A DNA stretch of 64,000 nt from Paraburkholderia fungorum (GCF_003610895.1 NZ_MCAS01000003.1:124001-188000), one strand, 5' to 3'; numbered from the stretch's first letter, positions 27,849 to 36,421 are shown. Notes: a model not told the origin generated them from the letters alone. Numbers and translations: made by a program.

Positions 27849-28949
27849 ATGGTTGCAGGGTTTAGTCTTTTGTCGCGCGTGCGCCGGGCCGCGGGATTCG
27901 TTGTCGCGCTGTCCATGCTGAGTGCCGCGCCGGCTATTCACGCCGCGCCGGCGGCGCCGCTTTATGCCGGTGAAGATGCGCTGTACGCGAAAGCGGCGGA
28001 GGAGGGCCTCGTCGTATCGTTCGATACGGGTCCCGAATGGGCCAACTGGAAGGCGCTGTTCGCCGAGTTCCGCAAGCGCTATCCGAAGGTGGAGATCACC
28101 TATAACGACATCGGTTCGGCCGCGACCGTGGTCGCGCTGGACAAGGCCCAGCGGCGTCCGCAGGCGGACACGGCCTACTACTTCGCGGCCTCTGCGCTGG
28201 ACGCGGTCAAAAAGGACGTCGTCGCCCCGTTCAAACCGGTCAATTTCGACAAGCTGCCCCCCGTGTTTCGTGAAGGCGACGGCCGCTGGTTCACAGTCCA
28301 TTCGCTGAATATCGCGCTGCTGGTCAACAGGAAACTCGTCAAGGACGTACCGGCCGGCTGGGCCGATCTGCTCAAGCCCGAGTATCGAAACTCGGTGGTG
28401 TATCTCGACCCGCGTTCGACCGGTCAGGGGCAAGTCGCTGTCTTTGCCGCGGCCTATGCCTTCGGCGGCAGCGTCGATAATCCGAAGCCGGGTGCCGAAT
28501 TCTTCGGCAAGCTGCGCGAGGCGGGCAACGTCATGCGCGTCGAGGGCACTACGCCCTACGCAAAGTTTGTCAAAGGCGAAATCCCGATCCTGATCGGCTA
28601 CGAGAACGACGGTCTGAAAGCGAAATACACCGATGGTATGGGCGACGCGGTCGACGTGGTGATTCCGAAAGAGGCCAGCGTTTCGGCGCCCTATGCGATC
28701 AGCCTCGTGAAGAACGGGCCCAATCCCAATGCCGCGCAACTCTGGCTGAACCTGATCATGAGCGACGTCGGCCAGGCGCTGTTCGCGCAAGGCTATGTGC
28801 GTCCCGCCGTGCCCGGCGTGCAATTGCCCTCGGAGATCCGCGCAAAGATGCCCGACGCGCCGCAAGTTCGCCCGCTCGATGTCGTCAAGGCCGCAGCGAA
28901 AAAAGCCGAGGTCGACCAGTTATGGGCGCAGGCCGCGCTCGCGAAGTGA
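27849..28949 (+). CDS. Periplasmic substrate-binding protein of the ABC importer
   Basis: A 366-residue exported protein (signal peptide with hydrophobic core at about 16-32, cleavage near IHA/A). The mature part is a type II binding protein: LYAKAAEEGLVVSF, FRKRYPKVEITYNDIGS, LDPRSTGQGQVAVFAAAYAFGG and the C-terminal NAAQLWLNLIMSDVGQALFAQGYVRPAVPG. These resemble the spermidine/putrescine, iron(III) and 2-aminoethylphosphonate binding proteins. The iron-ligand tyrosine pair of FbpA is not evident, so an organic substrate is preferred. Substrate cannot be fixed from sequence alone. Confidence 0.85.
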   Translation: MVAGFSLLSRVRRAAGFVVALSMLSAAPAIHAAPAAPLYAGEDALYAKAAEEGLVVSFDTGPEWANWKALFAEFRKRYPKVEITYNDIGSAATVVALDKAQRRPQADTAYYFAASALDAVKKDVVAPFKPVNFDKLPPVFREGDGRWFTVHSLNIALLVNRKLVKDVPAGWADLLKPEYRNSVVYLDPRSTGQGQVAVFAAAYAFGGSVDNPKPGAEFFGKLREAGNVMRVEGTTPYAKFVKGEIPILIGYENDGLKAKYTDGMGDAVDVVIPKEASVSAPYAISLVKNGPNPNAAQLWLNLIMSDVGQALFAQGYVRPAVPGVQLPSEIRAKMPDAPQVRPLDVVKAAAKKAEVDQLWAQAALAK

Positions 28950-28950
28950 G

Positions 28951-29799
28951 ATGAGGGCTGAGCAGATGGATGCATCGTCAACGAGCGGAGGCGGCCTTGT
29001 GCGCCGTTTCGGCGCGGTTCCCGCCGGCCTGCTTTTCGCGCTGTTCTTCGTGTTGCCGCTCGGCGCGTTGCTGGCGTCGGCGGGCGAGGATCACGGCGCC
29101 GCGTTCGCGCGGCTCGCGATGGATCCTGTCGTGGTCAACGCGCTGGGTCAATCGCTGGCGCTTGCCGTGGCAGCGGGCACGATTTCGCTGGCAATCGGAC
29201 TACCGCTTGCGATGGTGCTCGCCGCTCAGCCGCCCCAACGCCGCCGCTGGTCGCTCGCGCTGCTCGGCGTGCCGCTGGCGTTTTCGGGGCTGGTGATTGC
29301 CTATGGCTTCATTCTCGCCTTCGGCCGTGCAGGCTTTGTCACGACCGTTCTGGCGCGCCTCGGAGCCGATCCTGCCAGCGTGGGGGCGTTGATTTACACG
29401 ACGGGGGGACTGGTGGTGGCCTACGCGTACTACCTGATTCCTCGCGTCGCGCTGATGCTTTATCCGGCTATCGCCAATCTCGACCTGCGGCCCCTCGACG
29501 CTGCGCTGACTCTGGGCGCCACGCCGCTGCGCGCGCTGTTCGATGTCGCGCTGCGGGAGCTGTGGCCGTCCATCGCTTCGGCGTGGTGTCTGGTGACGTC
29601 GATTGCGCTTGGCACTTACGGCACCGCGCTCGCGCTGGCCGGTACGCAGATCAATATCCTGCCGCTGCTGATGTACCTGAAATTGTCCGATGGGCAGACG
29701 GACTTTCCGTTGGCCGCGGCCCTGTCGATGGTGCTGATGGCCGCCTGTACCTGTGTTCTTGCGCTGGGGGAATGCCTTGCACGGCAACGACGACATTGA
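28951..29799 (+). CDS. ABC importer permease 2
   Basis: A 282-residue second permease starting one base after the binding-protein stop (ATG at 28951; ATG at 28966 is an alternative). It has about six membrane segments, the first at LLFALFFVLPLGALLASAG, and an EAA loop LRPLDAALTLGATPLRALFDVALREL. It would pair with permease 1 as a heterodimer, as PotB/PotC or PhnU/PhnV do. The frame is open further upstream inside the previous gene, but that part is Arg-rich and not coding. Confidence 0.86.
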   Translation: MRAEQMDASSTSGGGLVRRFGAVPAGLLFALFFVLPLGALLASAGEDHGAAFARLAMDPVVVNALGQSLALAVAAGTISLAIGLPLAMVLAAQPPQRRRWSLALLGVPLAFSGLVIAYGFILAFGRAGFVTTVLARLGADPASVGALIYTTGGLVVAYAYYLIPRVALMLYPAIANLDLRPLDAALTLGATPLRALFDVALRELWPSIASAWCLVTSIALGTYGTALALAGTQINILPLLMYLKLSDGQTDFPLAAALSMVLMAACTCVLALGECLARQRRH

Positions 29800-30346
29800 C
29801 TGGTCAGATGAGGCTCGCCTCGCACTGCAAAAGCTGGCGGTCCGCCAGGCCGGCGCGACGCGGCACGTCATGCCGGTTGGGCTAATTGGCCCGCGTGAGG
29901 CGAGCGCCGAGCAGCTCGATGCAGCAAGGCGCCTCGCCTGCGCGTTGGCCGAAACCGGTATGGCATTGCTCTGCGGCGGCAAGGGCGGCGTGATGGAGGC
30001 CGCCGCGTGCGGCGCCAGGATGGCGGATGGTGTGGTGATCGGTCTGTTGCCCGAAGACGATGCGACGGAGGCCAACCAGTATTTGACGGTGGCGCTGCCG
30101 ACGGGTCTCGGTATCGCTCGCAACGCGCTGATCGCACGCGCGTCGATCTGTCTGATTGCGGTGGGGGGCGGGCTTGGCACTTTGTCGGAGATAGCGCTCG
30201 GCCTGCAGTGGAACAAGCCGGTTTTTACGGTGCTTGGCGCGCCGCAGGTGCGGGGTGCGCAGCAGTTCGACGATCTGGATGTGTTGCTGACGACTGCGGC
30301 GAACTGGCTGGTATCCGGGGGAAATGATCTATGTGTTGAAGACTGA
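29753..30346 (+). CDS. LOG-like (Rossmann-fold, TIGR00725-type) protein
   Basis: Up to 197 residues. The core (from about residue 40) has the nucleotide-binding pattern of the LOG/lysine-decarboxylase-like superfamily: MPVGLIGPREAS, ALLCGGKGGVMEAAACGA, GLPEDDATEANQYL, PTGLGIARNALIARAS and VGGGLGTLSEIALGLQWNKPV. The best-known LOG proteins are cytokinin phosphoribohydrolases, but this subgroup has no settled activity. From the GTG at 29753 it would overlap the permease gene by 47 bases; starting at the ATG at 29870 gives 158 residues, the usual size, and a 70-base gap. It is last in the importer operon, which suggests a role with the imported compound. Confidence 0.75.
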   Translation: MFLRWGNALHGNDDIDWSDEARLALQKLAVRQAGATRHVMPVGLIGPREASAEQLDAARRLACALAETGMALLCGGKGGVMEAAACGARMADGVVIGLLPEDDATEANQYLTVALPTGLGIARNALIARASICLIAVGGGLGTLSEIALGLQWNKPVFTVLGAPQVRGAQQFDDLDVLLTTAANWLVSGGNDLCVED

Positions 30347-30454
30347 GGCCGGTTGGCGGAGCCGGCCGGGGATCTCAGCCGTTCAACATCCAGCCTGATT
30401 TTTTAGAGCATCGAGTTTCAAGAGAACCACCTCTATATAATAGGAGTACGTATT

Positions 30455-31657
30455 ATGTTGAAAAAAACAGCTTTGGCAATTCTGTCGCTCAATTGCCTGT
30501 TGCCGGCGGCTCAGGCACAAAGCAGCGTGACCTTGTACGGGATCGTCGATGCAGGTGTCGGCTATACGAGCGGCCAGCGTACCGCGCAGAGCAAGGGTGC
30601 GGCGGGCAAGCCCGTTATCTACACCAATGCCTCCAACTATGGCTTTGCTGGCGGCACGTGGTCAGGCAATCGCTGGGGCCTCAAGGGTAATGAAGACCTG
30701 GGCGGCGGTCTGTCGGCGCTATTCCTGCTGGAAAACGGCTTTAACATCGGAACCGGCCAGTTGGGTCAAGGCGGCCGCCTGTTCGGCCGTCAGGCATGGA
30801 TGGGTCTGCAGAGCGAGAAGCTCGGCAAGGTAACGCTGGGCCGTCAATACGACCCGATCGTGGACTTCGTCGGCACCATCAGCGCGGGTACTTTCCTCAC
30901 CGGGATGGGCGCGCATCCGGGCGATCTGGATAACATCGACAACCAGGCGCGCGAGAACAATTCGATCAAATACACGAGCCCCTCGTTCTCCGGATTGCAG
31001 TTCGGCGCGCTGTACGGTTTCGGCAATCAGGCCGGCAGCATCAAGAATCAGAGCACGTGGAGCCTTGGTGCCCAGTATAAGAACGGGCCGTTCGCGTTCG
31101 GTGCGGCCTACATGCTGGCCAACAATGCCTATGGCGCGAACGGCGGCGCCTGGAGCGGTTCGTACGACGGCACGTTTGCGTCGTCGATTAATGAAGGCTT
31201 TGCGTCGGCAAAAACCCAGCAGATCATCGCCGCGGCAGCGACGTACGATATCGGCGCAGTGAAGCTGGGCGTGTCGTACAGCAATACGCAATACCAGTCC
31301 GGCAGTTTCTCGCTGTTCTCCGGCAAGGAAACGTTCAACTCCGCGGGGCTGACCGTCGCGTATCAGGCTTCGCCGGCGTTGCGCGTCGCCGCGGGTTATG
31401 ACTACACGCAAGGCAGCGCGATCAATGGCGCCTCGGCGCCCAAGTATCACCAGTTCAATCTCGCGTCGTACTACTCACTGTCAAAACGCACTTCGCTCTA
31501 TGGTCTGGTCGGTTACCAGAAAGCAAGCGGCAAGACGCTCGACGCGTTTGGCAATACCGTCAACGCGACGGCTTCGGTCGGGGACGTCGGCAACGGCATC
31601 TCGTCAGCAAGCAATACGCAAACGCTCGTGCGCGTCGGTATCCGCCAGACGTTCTAA
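30455..31657 (+). CDS. General porin (Burkholderia OmpC-like)
   Basis: A 400-residue outer membrane trimeric porin. The signal peptide (1-21, cleavage AQA/Q) is followed by SSVTLYGIVDAGVGYTSG, the classic first strand of betaproteobacterial porins. GNRWGLKGNEDLGGGLSALFLLENGFN, RLFGRQAWMGL and the terminal strand ending in ...VGIRQTF (C-terminal Phe for BAM recognition) are all present. AGGAG precedes the ATG by 8 bases. It is a single gene with a strong hairpin after it. Confidence 0.93.
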   Translation: MLKKTALAILSLNCLLPAAQAQSSVTLYGIVDAGVGYTSGQRTAQSKGAAGKPVIYTNASNYGFAGGTWSGNRWGLKGNEDLGGGLSALFLLENGFNIGTGQLGQGGRLFGRQAWMGLQSEKLGKVTLGRQYDPIVDFVGTISAGTFLTGMGAHPGDLDNIDNQARENNSIKYTSPSFSGLQFGALYGFGNQAGSIKNQSTWSLGAQYKNGPFAFGAAYMLANNAYGANGGAWSGSYDGTFASSINEGFASAKTQQIIAAAATYDIGAVKLGVSYSNTQYQSGSFSLFSGKETFNSAGLTVAYQASPALRVAAGYDYTQGSAINGASAPKYHQFNLASYYSLSKRTSLYGLVGYQKASGKTLDAFGNTVNATASVGDVGNGISSASNTQTLVRVGIRQTF

Positions 31658-31698
31658 CGAAGACACAGCAGCCGCCTGGTTGCCGTCCCGCTAAAGGA

Positions 31699-31733
31699 AA
31701 TGCGGCTGTCAGAGAGTCTCTGGCAGCCGCATT
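31699..31733. terminator. Strong bidirectional hairpin after the porin gene
   Basis: AATGCGGCTG (31699-31708) pairs perfectly with CAGCCGCATT (31724-31733), and the inner TCAGAGA/TCTCTGG extends the stem with one G-U pair. It lies between the converging porin and the 31750-32148 gene, so it can end transcription from both sides. A T-run is short on both strands. Confidence 0.65.
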
Positions 31734-31749
31734 GACGCGAATGCGCGGC

Positions 31750-32148
31750 CTATGACTGCTCGACCAGTTCGAACGCGAGCTTCTGTGCGGCCTCCTTCGA
31801 CTCGACAATTTCCATGGCGACACCGAATGCCTTTGCCGCCAATGCTGACTGCGCCTTCAAGGCGGTCCGTTTGAGCATATCCGGCTCGATGGCGAGCACG
31901 GCCTTGCACAGCGTGCCTAGTGCAAGCTTGTTGCGCTTGAGCCAGAGACCCCGCGTCTTCCTGTCTTCGTGCGATTCATCCGGCTGACCCTCTTCGAAGA
32001 TGATCACGAACGGCGTCGCGCGCTGGAGCAACATGTCCATTTCCGCTTCCCACTGCGCGGAATAGCCGGGTTTAATGGAAGCCCGGCGCGACCACACGAC
32101 CGGAAAATCCTCCAGACTATGCACCGTGAAGTTGTCGATTGATTCCAT
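31750..32148 (-). CDS. Conserved small protein of unknown function, coupled to a monooxygenase
   Basis: A 132-residue soluble protein without signal peptide or membrane segment. It has an alpha/beta look (FPVVWSRRASIKPGYSAQWEAEMDMLLQ, TPFVIIFEEGQPDESHEDRKTR) and a helical C-terminal half rich in Ala, Lys and Glu. I do not recognise the family. The ATG at 32148 has AAAGGA five bases upstream; an ATG at 32163 overlaps the monooxygenase stop (ATGA) and would add five residues. The tight coupling implies a shared role with the upstream FAD monooxygenase. Confidence 0.65.
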   Translation of the reverse strand: MESIDNFTVHSLEDFPVVWSRRASIKPGYSAQWEAEMDMLLQRATPFVIIFEEGQPDESHEDRKTRGLWLKRNKLALGTLCKAVLAIEPDMLKRTALKAQSALAAKAFGVAMEIVESKEAAQKLAFELVEQS

Positions 32149-32159
32149 GGTTTTTCCTT

Positions 32160-33380
32160 TCATGAAGGGTGAGTTGTCGCGGCGCGGAACAGGCTGCGTG
32201 CGCCGTCTTCGGAAGCCTTGATTGCCGTTTCAGCCCAGCCGCGCATGGCGATTTCGTAATGGGCGACGGCTGCGCGCAGATCCGCTTGAGTCGACACCGC
32301 CTCGGCGAGCGCTGCCGCGTCCCGGAGCGCGGTATTGGCGCCGAGACCGCCGGCCGGGCTCATCGCATGGACCGCATCGCCGAGCAGCGTCACGGGACCG
32401 GCGCGCCACCTCGCGAGCGGCGGTATGGCGCCGCGTACGGGCAACATCGTCAGCGTGTCGAGGTCGCCTTGTGCAAAGAGCGTACGAAGCCTCGGATGCC
32501 ACCGGGAAACGAGTGCTTCGATCAGCGCTGTCAAACGGGTCTGGTCCGGGGTCTGGCCTGGCAATTCGGCGTCGGTGATGCCCATCCGTGCACGCGGCCC
32601 GATGAACGCCCAGTAAAGATAGTCGTCGAGCGGACTCAACCGGCAGCTTGGCGCAAGCCGTTTCGCGATGGCAGGCAATGCTTCTGGAAACCGCATGGGA
32701 TCCAGAATCACTGCGAATTCATCGTCAAAGATCACGGATGTGTCCGTGCACAATGCCGAGCCGAGCCGTTCCCTGACTTCCGCTGTGGCGAAGGTCTTGC
32801 CATAGATGCAGAGCGCCCCCGTGTCTGCGGGCTCCGTGCCTGGCGCGAGCTGCTGGCGCGCGGCCGAGTTCACGCCGTCCGCGCCGACCAGTAACGTCGA
32901 CGTCACCCACGTGCCGTCGTCGAACTGGATGCGTACGGCGTCGTCGCTGTCGATCTCGAACTGCCGTAACGTTTTGCCGAAATGGACGCGGTCCTCAATA
33001 CCGCCGAGCAGAATTTCCCGCAAGGTTTGCCGGTTTGCGCTGAGGTCGGGCGGCATGGGTTGCGGAGCGCTGTCGGCGGTCGAGGTCCGCCAACTCCTGG
33101 CGGGGCGCCCTGGGATGGGTTCGAGATCGGGATTCAGGAGTTGAACGCTTCTGGCAGCGCTGCAGGTCTGCTGGAACAGCGTGTAAAGATTCTCAGGAAG
33201 GCATTGCGACAGCGCGTGCTGTCCGTGCGCGTCGATCCTGATCCGATAGCCCTGACGGCGGCTTTCGGCGGCCGGATCCCGTTCATAAACGTCGAAGGAC
33301 ACACCGGCCTGCCTGAGACCTTGCGCCAGGCACAAGCCGCCAAGACCCGCACCGACGATCGAAACATGCCGCGTCTGCAT
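32160..33380 (-). CDS. FAD-dependent aromatic-type monooxygenase
   Basis: A 406-residue class A flavoprotein monooxygenase. It has the Rossmann GxGxxG motif in VGAGLGGLCLAQGLRQAGVSFDVYERD (about 6-32), a conserved Arg-rich NAD(P)H/FAD region, VGADGVNSAARQQL (about 172) and the second FAD motif LLGDAVHAMSPAGGLGANTAL (about 335). No membrane segment. Substrate is unknown; relatives hydroxylate aromatics, tetracyclines or other polycyclic compounds. It is divergent from an AraC regulator (33530) and stops inside the start of the small gene 31750-32148. Confidence 0.85.
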   Translation of the reverse strand: MQTRHVSIVGAGLGGLCLAQGLRQAGVSFDVYERDPAAESRRQGYRIRIDAHGQHALSQCLPENLYTLFQQTCSAARSVQLLNPDLEPIPGRPARSWRTSTADSAPQPMPPDLSANRQTLREILLGGIEDRVHFGKTLRQFEIDSDDAVRIQFDDGTWVTSTLLVGADGVNSAARQQLAPGTEPADTGALCIYGKTFATAEVRERLGSALCTDTSVIFDDEFAVILDPMRFPEALPAIAKRLAPSCRLSPLDDYLYWAFIGPRARMGITDAELPGQTPDQTRLTALIEALVSRWHPRLRTLFAQGDLDTLTMLPVRGAIPPLARWRAGPVTLLGDAVHAMSPAGGLGANTALRDAAALAEAVSTQADLRAAVAHYEIAMRGWAETAIKASEDGARSLFRAATTHPS

Positions 33381-33529
33381 CTATGCTCCCGGATTCCAGT
33401 TTCAGATCGGAGCGCTCATTGCGCTCCTGAGATGCAACAAGGTTACTGGTCAACCGGATTGGCACGATAATGACGTTGGGACGATAAATAATGAAATATG
33501 GCCATTTTTCAGAAAGGGGCGTCGATCGT

Positions 33530-34324
33530 ATGCCGGATCAAAGTGAACGCGCGGACGGGCCAGCGCTTTTTGCCTTTTGGGGCGCGGATGAGCCTGGAAA
33601 TGAATTTCGGCTTGGAACGCGGGAATATGCGTGGCACCGCCACGTGCGGGGACAACTCTTTTACATCGAGAGCGGCCTCGTCCGCCTTCGCACGGCACGA
33701 GGTTCGTGGCTCTTGCCGCCACATCGTGCCGGGTGGCTTCCGCCCGGCGTCGATCACGAGGCCAGTGTGAGCGGCGTGCTAAGCGGTTGGGGCGTCATGC
33801 TGAGACCGGACGTGACGGCGGGCCTGCCGCAGCAGCCTTGCGTCGTAGGGGTGAGCGAGATGCTGCGCGCCCTTGTGCGCCGGGCGGCAAGCTGGAGCAG
33901 CGCGGAGCAGCTTCAGCCTGAGCAGGAGCGCGTAGTCGAGGTGCTGCTCGATGAAATCCGGCTGGCGCCGCGCGAAGCGCTCCATCTGCCCATGCCGACG
34001 GAGCGCCGGCTGCTGGCGATTGCAAACCTTCTGATCGAGCGTCCGCAGGATGACAGGACGTTCGATGAGCTCGCCATGTGGGCGGGTCTGTCGGCGCGAA
34101 CCGCGCGCAGACACTTCGTGGCGCAAACCGGCATGAGTTTCGCGCAGTGGCGCCAGCAGAGCCGCCTTGCGCTTGCGCTTGAAATGCTGGCAAACGGTGA
34201 TGCCGTTGCGCACGTTGCCGATGCACTCGGCTACGCAACCCCGAGCAATTTCATCGCGATGTTCCGCAAGGCGTTCGGCGAATCGCCGGGGCGCTATTTC
34301 TCGAGTCGCGGTGGTCTGGATTGA
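33530..34324 (+). CDS. AraC-family transcriptional regulator
   Basis: A 264-residue regulator with an N-terminal cupin-like sensor (WHRHVRGQLFYIESGLVRLRT, PPHRAGWLPPGVDHEASVSG) and a C-terminal double helix-turn-helix (FDELAMWAGLSARTARRHFVAQTGMSFAQWRQQSRL... VAHVADALGYATPSNFIAMFRKAFGESPGRYF). The ATG at 33530 follows AAAGGGG by 10 bases; an ATG at 33491 would add 13 residues. It is divergent from the monooxygenase pair, its probable target. Confidence 0.87.
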   Translation: MPDQSERADGPALFAFWGADEPGNEFRLGTREYAWHRHVRGQLFYIESGLVRLRTARGSWLLPPHRAGWLPPGVDHEASVSGVLSGWGVMLRPDVTAGLPQQPCVVGVSEMLRALVRRAASWSSAEQLQPEQERVVEVLLDEIRLAPREALHLPMPTERRLLAIANLLIERPQDDRTFDELAMWAGLSARTARRHFVAQTGMSFAQWRQQSRLALALEMLANGDAVAHVADALGYATPSNFIAMFRKAFGESPGRYFSSRGGLD

Positions 34325-34492
34325 GGCGGTGGGCGTCGCTGTGTTTCCAGCCTGAGTCTTGACTTCGTCGAAACACGCAACATATGATGTTGCATGAAAT
34401 GCGTCCGCCGATAGTCCGACGCCACCGGCGCTGCATGCAATTGCAAAACGGCCAGTCCTCCAATGCGACCTGGAACAATTCGAGCGGGCAAC

Positions 34493-35176
34493 ATGAACGA
34501 GCCGATGACCCCATTCTCCGATCCTCAGGTAGTGGCGAGCTATGCAGATGGCCCGCCGCGTTTCGTGCCCGGCTACGTTGCCATGCAACGCATGACAACG
34601 CTCCTGCTTGCCGAGCGCGTTCCGGATGATGGTCGGGTGCTGGTTGTTGGCGCCGGCGGCGGCCTGGAGTTGACGGAGTTCGCACAGGCACATTCGGATT
34701 GGACCTTCGACGGCATCGATCCGTCTGCCGAAATGCTCGCGCTCGCCGGGCAGACGCTTGGGCCACTCGCGTCGCGCGCGCGTCTGCACCAAGGCTATAT
34801 CGACAGCGCGCCGCAAGGCCCCTTCGATGCGGCCACCTGTTTGTTGACCCTGCACTTCATGACGCTCGAGGAGCGGCGACGCACGGCCATCGAGGTCCGT
34901 CGTCGCCTGAAACCCGGTGCGCCTTACGTGATTGCCCACCTGAGCTTTCCGCAAGCCGAGGGGGAGCGTGCGCTGTGGCTGTCACGACATGCCGCCTTCC
35001 TGATCGCTTCCGGCCTCGCGCCCGACAAGGCGGCCAATGCTCGCACGGCGATTGACACGCAAACGAACATCTTCGCGCCGGAGCAGGACGAAACGATCCT
35101 CCGCGAAGCCGGTTTCTCGAATGTCAGCCTGTTCTACGCCGCCTTCAGTTTCCGCGGCTGGGTGGCCTACGCTTGA
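34493..35176 (+). CDS. SAM-dependent methyltransferase
   Basis: A 227-residue class I methyltransferase. The SAM-binding motif is VLVVGAGGGLELTEFA (about 44-59), followed by the acidic loop end WTFDGIDPSAEML and CLLTLHFMTLEERRRTAIEVRRRLKPGAPYVIAHL, the region after the active site. The preferred start is the ATG at 34493; one at 34463 would add ten residues. Substrate is unknown. It follows the AraC gene in the same direction with a 168-base gap. Confidence 0.82.
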   Translation: MNEPMTPFSDPQVVASYADGPPRFVPGYVAMQRMTTLLLAERVPDDGRVLVVGAGGGLELTEFAQAHSDWTFDGIDPSAEMLALAGQTLGPLASRARLHQGYIDSAPQGPFDAATCLLTLHFMTLEERRRTAIEVRRRLKPGAPYVIAHLSFPQAEGERALWLSRHAAFLIASGLAPDKAANARTAIDTQTNIFAPEQDETILREAGFSNVSLFYAAFSFRGWVAYA

Positions 35177-35313
35177 CAGTCAGTTCGCAAAGACACTGAC
35201 GCGCGACGCGCCAGGATGTGCCGGCGATCGTGCTTTCCTTTAGTACTCCGTTTACTTCGCAAGCGCCCTCGAAGCAAGCCCGCCGAGTCCGCCTTCGCCG
35301 CAGGCCGCCTCGA

Positions 35314-35333
35314 ATAACGTTGGGAAACGTTAT
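35314..35333. promoter_or_regulatory. Operator-like inverted repeat upstream of the LSGC/CFI-box gene
   Basis: ATAACGTT-GGGA-AACGTTAT is a perfect 8-base inverted repeat with a 4-base centre, 122 bases before the start of the gene at 35456. AACGTT is itself palindromic, so it is also a direct repeat. It is the only striking element in the 279-base gap and looks like a dimeric regulator site; the regulator is unknown. Confidence 0.45.
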
Positions 35334-35455
35334 GGGAACGATTGCCTGCTACGTTTGCGCCGTCAGCGGTTGGCGCAGGTGATATCCGTTTCGGGCGAAA
35401 CCACGTATGGATGGTTCTACGGTCGAAACTCATTTGAATTCACTGGGGAGCGTTC

Positions 35456-36421
35456 ATGCAAGTTGATGCCGCAGCATCTACTTTAAGCCAGGTCGGGGCG
35501 TACGAAATCGCCGTGTACAGCGGCGTATACGACGTCAACAACACGCAAATCGTGCAGCGGCCCATCGGCCAGGGCGGCGCTCAGGGGCTCGCAACCTGGG
35601 GACTCTCCGGTTGTCATGGTGCGGCGGTTTTCGGGGGGCAGCAGAATCAGGCACAGGTTGACTGGCTTGCGATGTTCCACTCATCAGGAGGGCTGACGTC
35701 AGACCGTCTGACTGAATTCCTTGTGCATCTGGGCGCTACCGTGCCCCAGCCTGGTGGAAACTTCGAGTGGGTCCTCGTGATGTCGCAAGGGGATGAAACT
35801 GCCCAGACTGGTTCGTGGACAACCCTGCAGCAGAATGCCCCGCAATCCGTACTATTCAATGCGCAGCCCACCCACGTTTACACCATGAATGGCCCCGCGC
35901 CGGGTGGGTCAGGGAATGCGTTTGCGGTAGATTTCGCAGGCCGTTGGGGCGCGCTTGGCGGCAACATCATCAACGCACCGTTGTGGCCTGTTGCACCAAG
36001 ACACCACGGCCAGGTTCGTATCGCTCATGCTGCGGGAAAGCGTGGATGCTGCTACCTGTCGTCGGCATGTTGCGAGCACCTGGGCTTGCCCGACGATTGC
36101 GAGGAGCTCGAGACGCTGCGCAGGTATCGGGACGACGTGCTCGCACGAACTCATGAAGGCAGACGCGACATCGAAACGTACTACCGGCAGGCGCCCGAAA
36201 TCGTCCGCCAGATCGAGACGCTGGCAGGCCGCGAGCAGATCTACTCGATGATCTACAGCGCTTATCTGCTTCCCGCCGTTCAACTGATTCAAGCCGGAGA
36301 CAACGAGAAAGCGTATCGCGTGTACAAAACACTCGTCGCGGACCTGACGCGATATCTGGACATGAACGAGCGTCGAGACCAGACCGATGCGGCGTTGCCA
36401 TTTGGCGGCCCGGCGCGATGA
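35456..36421 (+). CDS. Putative LSGC-motif deamidase-like protein with C-terminal CFI-box domain
   Basis: A 321-residue protein in two halves. The first (1-180) is beta-rich and has T47-x2-L-S-G-C53 followed by His75 (TWGLSGCHGAAVFGG... MFHSSGG). In Burkholderia lethal factor 1 the catalytic residues are Thr88, Cys94 and His106 around an LSGC motif, and CNF1 uses the same LSGC plus His, so the Thr-to-Cys spacing of six is identical; the Cys-to-His spacing here is longer (22 against 12-15). The second half opens with a Cys-rich CFI-box (GCCYLSSACCEHLG, then PDDCEELETLRRYRD, 197-226) and a helical tail (235-303). No signal peptide. GGGGAG precedes the ATG. It stands alone between unrelated genes. 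Glutamine deamidase activity is an inference from motif and fold expectation, not shown. A CheD/YfiH-like enzyme on an internal substrate is the main alternative. Confidence 0.55.
   Translation: MQVDAAASTLSQVGAYEIAVYSGVYDVNNTQIVQRPIGQGGAQGLATWGLSGCHGAAVFGGQQNQAQVDWLAMFHSSGGLTSDRLTEFLVHLGATVPQPGGNFEWVLVMSQGDETAQTGSWTTLQQNAPQSVLFNAQPTHVYTMNGPAPGGSGNAFAVDFAGRWGALGGNIINAPLWPVAPRHHGQVRIAHAAGKRGCCYLSSACCEHLGLPDDCEELETLRRYRDDVLARTHEGRRDIETYYRQAPEIVRQIETLAGREQIYSMIYSAYLLPAVQLIQAGDNEKAYRVYKTLVADLTRYLDMNERRDQTDAALPFGGPAR

Noticed and set aside
30436..30441. TATAAT sequence before the porin gene as a -10 element
   Set aside because: It overlaps the ribosome binding site region, so transcription would start after the Shine-Dalgarno sequence. 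No matching -35 at 16-18 bases is present.
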